64,000 bases of DNA from GCA-2724215 sp015660315. GTDB lineage: Bacteria; Latescibacterota; UBA2968; UBA8231. Under the pieces are notes generated by a model that saw only the letters and a program-made list of their open reading frames with translations, made no database searches and was not told the origin of the DNA. The position numbers and the translations under genes are program-made. Positions 33,908 through 41,484 of the stretch are shown piece by piece (positions within the stretch are counted from its first letter, which is position 1; the number at the start of each line of letters is the position of its first letter). The stretch lies in NCBI GenBank assembly GCA_029941315.1, contig JAPYQE010000004.1, positions 8,044 through 72,043 on the forward strand, given 5' to 3'.

Positions 33908-36900
33908 TCAGCGCCCCACTACCAACGCTCCGCGAAACACCACGACATGCTCTTGATCTCTCGCGACGATGCGATAGAGATACGTCCCGTTGGCGAGTAG
34001 GGCGCCCGATTGGTCGCGGCTGTCCCATGGGGTTTGCTGGAATCCCGGCTCTTGTGCAAATGGCCCGAGTCGGCGGATCAGGCGACCCGTCAACGCGAAT
34101 ACTTCGATCTCGACTTCAGCGGAGCCTGAAAGCATATAGGTAAAAGCCGAGGCCCCTTTTACCGGATGGGGGTAGAGCAGGGAGTTGGCGATACGCAGGG
34201 TGTCGCCGAAGCGGAAGGCGATTTTGTGGCGACCGATTTCCTCGTTGTCGCTGAAGAGGCGGGTTTCGAGTTCGTGGCGGCCTTCGCTTAGGTCGAGGTG
34301 GGGGCGCCACAGCAGGCGTGGCGGTGCGGGAAAGGCGTCGAGGGTGGAGTCCGGTGCGATCGCGCGCCCGTCTAGGTAAAGTTCTATACGTGCATTGCTT
34401 AGGTCGGGGACATCGAGCAAGAGCCCTTGGCCGAGGCGCAGCGGATCGCCGCTCAAGAAGGTACCGGTTTCCGGCCACAGCGCGAAGGCGAGCGGAATAT
34501 GGCCGGGGAAGAATAGCGGGATTTCCAAGCGGTTATCTTTTGCGTCGGCGTCGGGTTGGTTCGCGTCGATCGTGGCAAACAGGCGCGCGCGCGATGGTGG
34601 CGCGTCGAGGCTATCGAAGCGCACTGTGCGGCTTTCGCCGCGTGCGAGGGGGCCGAGGGTCAGTTGACGTAGGGGATGGTCTAGGCCGCTTTGTTCGAGG
34701 CTTAACCGGGCACCATCGCTTGCCGCACCGAGATTGCGCACCTGCAGTTCGATTTGTAGACCGGCTTGGCCTAGTGTACTGCTCGCTCGGCTGAGTGCCA
34801 GCGAGGGGCGCGGCGCAAAGTCGGCCGACCAGCTGCTGAGTTGCGCGGTGGGGTCGGTGAACCGCGCACGCAGGAGAATATACGGGTGGATGGCGGCATC
34901 CAGCGCGCTGAGGTCGACGTCGCCGAGCGGCAAGTCGCGCAATTGCGGGTGGGTTGTCCACGTGTCGCCTTTGGCGACGAGCACGTCTAGTGAAAGTGGG
35001 CCACTGCCCGCGACCGAGAGCGCGTCCCAGCGGGCGGCCGGGCCGACCGGCACCGAAGTGAGTTGGCCGCGTGAGACTTGGCCCAGCCCCGGATAGCGGA
35101 ACACCGCCGACGACAATAGGTCGCCCATCCACACTTTGTTGTTGATCCAATCATATTGGCCGGTAATGACCCGCGTTATGTCTTGGTCGCTCTGCCACTC
35201 GTCGAGAAAGCTTCCGTCGAAGGCGTCGATCATGCGAATTCGGCGTTGGCCCTGCCACTCGACTAGATACAGGCGTTCGCCGTCGGCGAGGATGCCGTCG
35301 GTCCATTCGAAAGTGAAGCCGGTCTCGGTCGGCGGCGAGGTGAATTCGCGCACTATGGACCAGTCTTGCGCCGGGTCAAAGACGCGGATCCGCCATTCGG
35401 TGTGGGCGCCTTTCTCCGAGCTCATCGCGACATTGTAGATATGGGTGCCATCGGAGGTGATCAGCGAATGGCCGTTTTCGACCCGGCCGAATTTCCACTC
35501 TAGCAGGCCGTCGGGTACGGCGACGGTGTCGAGTACGCCGTCGATGGCGCGGATGCGCTCGATCTCGAAAGCCTTGCCGCTTTCGTTGTAGATATAACCG
35601 TCGCTGTGGTAGGTCGCTGAGATACCGGCGGTCGTCGAGTCGGTGAGCACGCCGAAATTGCCGCTGCGGAAGGTGCCGTTTAGACCGGTGCCGATGCGGG
35701 TGAAATGGTCAATGCCCGGGTAGATTGTCGAGTCGTCGTTATACCAGCGCTTGGCGTAGAGGTAGGTGCCGTCGCTGACGAGTACGCCGGAACCCTGCAA
35801 TTTGCGCACCGTGAAACCGTCTTCGCGTGTTGCTTCGGAAGGGTGCAAGGGCAACGAACGCGTCGAGGGGGAAAGGTGCCCCGCATCGTCGGGTACGAGA
35901 TCTTCGATCGTGCCGGTCAACAATTGCGCCCCTCGCTGGCTCCACGTGGAGACTCTGTCGCCCAGGCGGAAGGAGCGGGTCGCGCTCCAAGGGCCAGGAG
36001 CTTGCGCGGAGTGCAGGCGGACCCGCCAGAAATAGGCCTGGTTGTCGGCGAGTTCGGGTGGTTCGTATACGGCTAAGCCGTATACGGCAGTTTGCATCGC
36101 GGTGATGGTGTCGTTGACGAAATTGGGCGCGGTGGCGATGGCGAACTCGCACTGGTAGGCGCGCCCGTCGAGCGGCACGGCGGCTTCCAGGCGCAGTGCG
36201 GTACCGGGTAGTGTGGCCCCCGGCGCGGGAAAGAGCGGTGTGGGCAAGAGCGGTTCAAGAATATTCAGATCCAACATTAGGCCGTTGTTGGTTTCGTCGA
36301 ATTCGGCAATCCGCTTGACCCCGTCGAGCAGAACTTCAAGGCGGTAGGGGCCGCGCCGGGCGCCGACGGACCAGGCGAAGGAGAGCGTACGGGTGCCGGT
36401 GAAGGGTGGTTCGATCGCAGCGAATAGAGTCTCCGGAGAGGCTTGTGCCGGGTGGCCTAGGATGACCACCGAGAGGCTGTCGAGTGTCGGACGCCCGTTG
36501 TTGCGCAATTCTGTATCGATCTGCAGAGTGGCGTGGCCGCGGACCGCGTCGGCGTCTAATTTGATCGAGGCGGGCGTGTAATCTGCACCGGGGACCAGGG
36601 CCAGGTTTTGTGCTGGGTCGCCGATCAGCTGCATGGTCAATACTGCGTCGACCCAGCTGGTGTGCGCGGCTAGGACCTGGATTTTAGCGAGGTCGAGCGC
36701 GGGACCGAACTGTAAGTTGCCGTGCGTGAAGAACTGCTCGTAGAAAAAATTCGAGAGTAGGTTGTTCTGGGCGACGAAGCTCTTGGCGCTGGCCGAGATA
36801 TAGGCGACGGCACCGCGGTCGGGTTCATTGACTAGTACTTCGGCCAAGCCCTCGACGGTGGGGTTGGCGAAGAGGCCATTGAGGCATGAGAGGGCTAGGA

Positions 36901-39334
36901 CGAGTGGTGTGCGCCGGCCATTTTGTATTTGGCTCAGATAGTCCCAATCGGGCAGGCCCAGACTGAAGACGAATTGCAGGGTGCCCGCGCTACCGTGGCC
37001 GTTGAAGTTGAGCAGCAGCGCGCCGTCGTTGAAGGTGTCGACAAAAGTGCGGCCGGTGGGATTGGGGAGCGGGTCGTCTCCGGTGTTGTAGACTTTGATA
37101 GAAGTCAGGCCGGCGGGTTTGGTAAAGCGGGCGGCGAGCGAGTCGCTGGGATCGGCGAAGATGTTTTTGGGGTGGTAGTTGGCCAGGTAGATCATGCGGT
37201 TGCGCCAATCGCCGGCGGGCGGGTCGAGGTCGTAGCGGATGATCTTGTCGACGACTTGCTCGGCTTCTTGGGCCGAGGAGGCGGCGAGCCGCCCGATGTG
37301 GAAATCGGGTAGCAGGTCGTCGCCGTCAACTAGGGTGTAGAGGTAATCGCTCGGCGCGGTGCCGCGGCCCCGGGATTGGTAGAACAGGCTCGGTACTACA
37401 GTGGGCACGCCGCCGCCTTGGATATTGCGGTAGTCCCAGGTTTCGTCGCCCAAGAGCAGGACGTAGGTTGGGCGGCCTTGCCAGTTGTGGTAGGCGTAGG
37501 AGAGGAAGTTGCGCACGGCATCGCGGTCGAGGCGTCCGTAGGTAAATTCGTCGTAAAGGTCCTCACTGGAAATGAGAGCTGTTTGCAGACCGAGGCTCTG
37601 ACGGTGCATGGCGAGGCGGCGCCCAGCATGCAAAAGTTCGGGGTGGGCGATGACCAGGTAGTCGGCGCTGTGTTCGCTGCGCTGCCAACTAGATGGAAGA
37701 TCGAGGCTTCCTCGGGGTGTCATCAGGGCAAGGCTGTCTGCGGCGATATAAAGGGCGTCGGTCTCGTGCTGATCTTCGAAAATCGCGACATATGTCGAAT
37801 TCGCGCCTTCGATTAGAGCATCGGTAAAGCGATAACCGTTGGCGATATCGAGCAGTTCGACTTGTGGGTGGCGGAGACCGCTGACCTTGATGCGGTGTCC
37901 GGCGGAGGGCGTTTGCGCGAATTCTAAGTGGCCGGTGCGGGTGGTGTAGAGGCGCCGGTAGTCGATGGCGAACCAGTTGAGGTAGACCCAGTCGAATTTG
38001 GCCTGGTCGGGGATGGCCTGCACTAAAACCCGGTTGGTGCCCTTTCGCAGGGTAGTAGAGGGTATCTCCCGCTCTACTATCAATTCGATTTGCCCTTCCC
38101 GTTGCGCGCCCCAGATGCGGTCATCGATCTCGGTGTGTTGGTTCAGTTTGATGATGGTATGGTGTCCCAGGTCGGTGAAACCGTGTAGGGCGACGCGGAT
38201 GCGGGCCTGGTATTCTTCTCCTAAATCGGCGAAGGGCACGTCCCCGGCGGCGATAATAGAGGCTGGGCTTTCGGATCGATTTTCGACCAGGTCCCAGAAC
38301 CAATGGTCGCGGTCGTCGTCTGGCGCTGCGTCGAGACTCTCGTAGTGAATATCGCGTTCGATATGAGCCGTGGTCCAGAAGGAGCGTTCTTCTGGATAGC
38401 CGGCGACGGGAGCACCGGAGCGCTCGCTGAAGCGCAAACCCGCGTCACCGCCCCAAGTAAGCCAATAGGTGTTGCGCCGGCCGTAGAGGCTGTTGAAATC
38501 GCGGTCATCGCGGCGGTAACGTCCGTGAAAGAGCAGGAAGTCCTCCGCGTCGAAACGACCATCGGCCTGGCCCTCGACGTGCAATGGCTGTTCTTGGCCC
38601 AAGTAGAACAAGCGAAAGCTGCGGGGGTCGATGGCTGCCGAGTTGGCAAAGGCGTTGACCCAATCGGGGCTGATCCGGTATAATCCATCTTCACCGAGTT
38701 CCAGTTTGATCCACGGGGCTTCCGGGTTGTACCACGCGCCCTCGGCGATCTTTGCCGCCGCCGGCGTCTGCGTCCAAGCGGCGGCTTGCTCGCGATTGAG
38801 CAAGGGGTTCCACAAAGGGTCGGGGGCGGTTGTCTTCGCGGCGGCACCGGCTCCGGAGAACCGTATCTCAACTAATAGGCGGGTATAGACCCGCAGGGTG
38901 TTGCGGGCGCTGTTGTAGCTCTGGGGAAAGAGGCGTAGGGCGTGGGTCTCTACACCGCGCAAGACACCTAGGTATTCGCTCTTAGCGCGTTCGGAGGGCA
39001 GATAGGTGTCGGATACGGGTGCGTCGGCTAGGTCGAAATCGGTAAACTCGACGCTTTCTGCGTCAAGGACCCGTACTATCGGGGTTATGCCGGGCGGGGT
39101 GGCGAAAATGCGCGCGAGAAAGGGCAGTGCGGGCATATTCTCGCCAGTTTGCAGGCGGGGCAGGTCTGTCTGCAAACCGGCCTGCGCGGGCAGCCGCAAT
39201 TCGACGATCAGGCTTCGGGCATCGCTCCGTACGACATGGATCGCGTGATGGTCCGTCGCATCTGCGGATGCGGCGGTTAGCAAGAGCGCGGCAAGAATAA
39301 AGTTCAGAAATGAGATAAAGGGCAATCGGGGCAC
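33908..39334 (-). CDS. Gingipain-like C25 family cysteine peptidase, very large, with FlgD-like tail
   Basis: An 1808-residue exported protein starting at GTG 39334 with signal ISFLNFILAALLLTAASADA. An N-terminal propeptide-like region (30-250) precedes sheet-rich modules. The C25 catalytic core spans about 560-940: YLVIAHPELL, VLLLGDETWDY, SDYLYTLVDGDDLLPDFHIGRL, with His780 in NGHGSAG and Cys817 in LSCLNGLF. Later come CARDB/Ig-like segments (about 950-1040 and 1560-1640) and a region with DGTYLY/GTHIYN loops that reads like a propeller (1190-1480). The end VEIEVFALTGRLIRRL ... WDSRDQSGALLANGTYLYRI is a FlgD-like tail. PorU, the type IX sortase, belongs to C25, so it may be sortase or cargo. 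The frame is intact over 5.4 kb. Confidence 0.85.
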   Translation of the reverse strand: MPRLPFISFLNFILAALLLTAASADATDHHAIHVVRSDARSLIVELRLPAQAGLQTDLPRLQTGENMPALPFLARIFATPPGITPIVRVLDAESVEFTDFDLADAPVSDTYLPSERAKSEYLGVLRGVETHALRLFPQSYNSARNTLRVYTRLLVEIRFSGAGAAAKTTAPDPLWNPLLNREQAAAWTQTPAAAKIAEGAWYNPEAPWIKLELGEDGLYRISPDWVNAFANSAAIDPRSFRLFYLGQEQPLHVEGQADGRFDAEDFLLFHGRYRRDDRDFNSLYGRRNTYWLTWGGDAGLRFSERSGAPVAGYPEERSFWTTAHIERDIHYESLDAAPDDDRDHWFWDLVENRSESPASIIAAGDVPFADLGEEYQARIRVALHGFTDLGHHTIIKLNQHTEIDDRIWGAQREGQIELIVEREIPSTTLRKGTNRVLVQAIPDQAKFDWVYLNWFAIDYRRLYTTRTGHLEFAQTPSAGHRIKVSGLRHPQVELLDIANGYRFTDALIEGANSTYVAIFEDQHETDALYIAADSLALMTPRGSLDLPSSWQRSEHSADYLVIAHPELLHAGRRLAMHRQSLGLQTALISSEDLYDEFTYGRLDRDAVRNFLSYAYHNWQGRPTYVLLLGDETWDYRNIQGGGVPTVVPSLFYQSRGRGTAPSDYLYTLVDGDDLLPDFHIGRLAASSAQEAEQVVDKIIRYDLDPPAGDWRNRMIYLANYHPKNIFADPSDSLAARFTKPAGLTSIKVYNTGDDPLPNPTGRTFVDTFNDGALLLNFNGHGSAGTLQFVFSLGLPDWDYLSQIQNGRRTPLVLALSCLNGLFANPTVEGLAEVLVNEPDRGAVAYISASAKSFVAQNNLLSNFFYEQFFTHGNLQFGPALDLAKIQVLAAHTSWVDAVLTMQLIGDPAQNLALVPGADYTPASIKLDADAVRGHATLQIDTELRNNGRPTLDSLSVVILGHPAQASPETLFAAIEPPFTGTRTLSFAWSVGARRGPYRLEVLLDGVKRIAEFDETNNGLMLDLNILEPLLPTPLFPAPGATLPGTALRLEAAVPLDGRAYQCEFAIATAPNFVNDTITAMQTAVYGLAVYEPPELADNQAYFWRVRLHSAQAPGPWSATRSFRLGDRVSTWSQRGAQLLTGTIEDLVPDDAGHLSPSTRSLPLHPSEATREDGFTVRKLQGSGVLVSDGTYLYAKRWYNDDSTIYPGIDHFTRIGTGLNGTFRSGNFGVLTDSTTAGISATYHSDGYIYNESGKAFEIERIRAIDGVLDTVAVPDGLLEWKFGRVENGHSLITSDGTHIYNVAMSSEKGAHTEWRIRVFDPAQDWSIVREFTSPPTETGFTFEWTDGILADGERLYLVEWQGQRRIRMIDAFDGSFLDEWQSDQDITRVITGQYDWINNKVWMGDLLSSAVFRYPGLGQVSRGQLTSVPVGPAARWDALSVAGSGPLSLDVLVAKGDTWTTHPQLRDLPLGDVDLSALDAAIHPYILLRARFTDPTAQLSSWSADFAPRPSLALSRASSTLGQAGLQIELQVRNLGAASDGARLSLEQSGLDHPLRQLTLGPLARGESRTVRFDSLDAPPSRARLFATIDANQPDADAKDNRLEIPLFFPGHIPLAFALWPETGTFLSGDPLRLGQGLLLDVPDLSNARIELYLDGRAIAPDSTLDAFPAPPRLLWRPHLDLSEGRHELETRLFSDNEEIGRHKIAFRFGDTLRIANSLLYPHPVKGASAFTYMLSGSAEVEIEVFALTGRLIRRLGPFAQEPGFQQTPWDSRDQSGALLANGTYLYRIVARDQEHVVVFRGALVVGR

Positions 39335-39467
39335 TTGGGGCGATCGCGGTTATAATGCGGAGAGAAGATGGTATGGGCGCATGGCTTATTTAAAGATAAC
39401 AAGTATCCTTTTCCGCCGCCTGACAAAGACGACGCCAGAAGAGTTCGCCGGTTCCAGGGTCGCGATA

Positions 39468-39496
39468 TTGACAGTGCTATTTTTAGAGACTACTAT
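39468..39496 (+). promoter_or_regulatory. Sigma-70-type promoter of gltA
   Basis: TTGACA (39468-39473), exactly 17 bases, TACTAT (39491-39496): a near-consensus promoter with start near 39503, leaving a leader of about 90 bases before ATG 39593. Confidence 0.8.
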
Positions 39497-39592
39497 CATG
39501 AAGGAACAAATCCTATATAGAACGCCCACCGCGATTGAGGGATACCCTGCATGCGATTGGGGTGAACGATCAATATGCAAGGAGAACGGGAT

Positions 39593-40876
39593 ATGGCGGA
39601 AACGGCTAGCTTGAATATTGAAGACAAGACGGTAGAATTGCCCATCGTCGTCGGCAGCGAGGGCGAGAAGGCACTGGATATTTCCAAGTTGCGCGCAGAA
39701 ACCGGCTATATCACCCTGGACCAGGGCTACGGCAATACCGGCTCGTGTCAGAGCGATATCACCTTTATCGATGGCGACAAAGGCATTTTGCGTTATCGGG
39801 GCTACGCGATCGAGGACTTGGCCGCGAATAGCACTTTTATCGAGACCGCCTACCTGTTGATCTGGGGCGAGTTGCCCAGCGAAGAGCCGTTGAAGGAGTT
39901 CAGCGCGCTGTTCAGCAAGCACCAGATGTTGCGCGAGGGCATCAAACACCACTTCAACCTCTTTCCGCCGAATTCGCCACCGATGGCGGTCCTCTCCTCG
40001 GTGCTCAACGCACTGAGTTGTTATTATCCCGAGCTTATGGAGATCGAGGACGAGGAGACCTTCACCGAAGCCTCGGCCAGGATCATGTCCAAGGTTCGCA
40101 CGATCGCCGCTTATTCCTACCGCCAGCAGTTGGGGCACCATATCGAGTATCCGCACCCGAAAAAGAAGTTCGCCGAGAATTTCCTGCACATGATGTTCAG
40201 TCAGCCCTACAACGAGTTTGAGCCCGATCCGATCTTGGTCAAGGCGCTGGACCTGATCTTTCTGTTGCACGCCGACCACGAACAAAACTGCAGCACTTCG
40301 ACCGTGCGCATGGTCGGCAGCAGCGAAGCCAATCTTTTCGCCTCGGTCGCCGCTGGCGTCGGTGCGTTGTGGGGGCCGCTGCACGGAGGGGCCAATGTGG
40401 CGGTGGTCGAGATGCTCGAACGCATCAGCGCGGAGAACCTGTCGGTCAGCGACTTCGTCAGCCAAGTCAAGGACAAGAAGGCCGGTATTCGCCTGATGGG
40501 TTTCGGTCACCGGGTCTATAAAAACTTCGACCCGCGCGCCAATATCATCAAAAAGAGCTGCGAGGAGGTTCTGGCCAAGTTACATATCGACGACCCGATG
40601 CTCGATATCGCCAAGGAGCTAGAAGCCGTGGCATTGGAAGACGAGTATTTTATCCAGCGGAAGCTCTATCCCAACGTCGATTTCTATAGCGGTGTAATAC
40701 TCCGGGCCCTCGGCATTCCCAAGGAGATGTTCACTGTGATCTTCGCCATCGGCCGCATGCCGGGCTGGATCGCGCAGTGGTACGAGGAGAGCAAGTCCAC
40801 CAAGATCAGCCGGCCGCGCCAGATCTATACGGGCTCGGTCGAGCGGACTTATCAGCCGATAGGGGAGCGGTCCTGA
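39593..40876 (+). CDS. gltA: Citrate synthase (type II)
   Basis: A 427-residue enzyme condensing oxaloacetate and acetyl-CoA at the entry of the citric acid cycle; the length equals that of the hexameric E. coli type. Readable motifs: ITFIDGDKGILRYRGY, the CoA/oxaloacetate site LHGGANVAVVEML with its His, GFGHRVYKNFDPRA with a second His and an Arg, and IFAIGRMPGWIAQW at the end. The upstream ATG at 39575 is rejected because AAGGAGAACG between the two ATGs serves as ribosome site for 39593. It has its own promoter and is followed 4 bases later by a response-regulator gene. Confidence 0.95.
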   Translation: MAETASLNIEDKTVELPIVVGSEGEKALDISKLRAETGYITLDQGYGNTGSCQSDITFIDGDKGILRYRGYAIEDLAANSTFIETAYLLIWGELPSEEPLKEFSALFSKHQMLREGIKHHFNLFPPNSPPMAVLSSVLNALSCYYPELMEIEDEETFTEASARIMSKVRTIAAYSYRQQLGHHIEYPHPKKKFAENFLHMMFSQPYNEFEPDPILVKALDLIFLLHADHEQNCSTSTVRMVGSSEANLFASVAAGVGALWGPLHGGANVAVVEMLERISAENLSVSDFVSQVKDKKAGIRLMGFGHRVYKNFDPRANIIKKSCEEVLAKLHIDDPMLDIAKELEAVALEDEYFIQRKLYPNVDFYSGVILRALGIPKEMFTVIFAIGRMPGWIAQWYEESKSTKISRPRQIYTGSVERTYQPIGERS

Positions 40877-40880
40877 TCGT

Positions 40881-41447
40881 ATGAGTGTCGAAACGGACAA
40901 GGACAGGGCCTTTGAAGAGACCTCTGGCGATGACGGCGGGCCCGATGGGATCTTCGAACCGGATGATTCTGCGGCTGTAGCCGCGCAGCAATGTCCCTCG
41001 TGCGGCCTTTTCCCCTTTGGCGATGCGGTTAGCGAATGCCCAGACTGCGGCACCGCGCTGGGCGGCGAGGACCGCTCCCAGCAGAAAAGCGTGCTGTTGG
41101 CTGATGACTCGACCATGGCTCGGGGCAAGATCGGGGCGATTCTCAAGCAGATGGATTGTCAAGTGGTTGAGGCGATAGACGGCGACGAGGCGTTGCGTCT
41201 GGCGGCGATGTCCAAGCCGGATCTTATTATCCTCGATGTGATGATGCCAAACCGCGACGGCATCAAGACACTGTGCGAATTGCGCAATGACACTCAGTTC
41301 AAGGATACGCCAATGGTCATGTTGACTTCCAAGGCGGACGCAAAGACCGTCGCCTTGGCCCTGCGCAGCCAGGCCTCTGATTATATTCTCAAGGACGCCT
41401 CGGTCGATGAGATCAAGGAACGTCTTGCGTTATACCTGGGTGGGTAA
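40881..41447 (+). CDS. Single-domain response regulator with N-terminal zinc ribbon
   Basis: A 188-residue protein. The first 70 residues are acidic and hold two CxxC pairs (QCPSCGLF and ECPDCGTAL), a probable zinc ribbon. A receiver domain follows: KSVLLADDSTMARGK for the acidic pocket, phospho-acceptor Asp119 in LIILDVMMPNRDG, VMLTSKAD with the switch Thr/Ser, and the conserved Lys in YILKDAS. No DNA-binding or enzymatic output domain is present. It starts 4 bases after the gltA stop, so it is probably transcribed with it, and it faces a group of hybrid kinases ending in Hpt domains, any of which could phosphorylate it. That partnership is inference. Confidence 0.83.
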   Translation: MSVETDKDRAFEETSGDDGGPDGIFEPDDSAAVAAQQCPSCGLFPFGDAVSECPDCGTALGGEDRSQQKSVLLADDSTMARGKIGAILKQMDCQVVEAIDGDEALRLAAMSKPDLIILDVMMPNRDGIKTLCELRNDTQFKDTPMVMLTSKADAKTVALALRSQASDYILKDASVDEIKERLALYLGG

Positions 41448-41484
41448 TAACGCGATATTTGCGGAGATAATAAACGCTGTCGCT

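Noticed and set aside
39381..39614. 77-aa frame before gltA
   Set aside because: It overlaps promoter and the gltA start in another frame and has no ribosome site.
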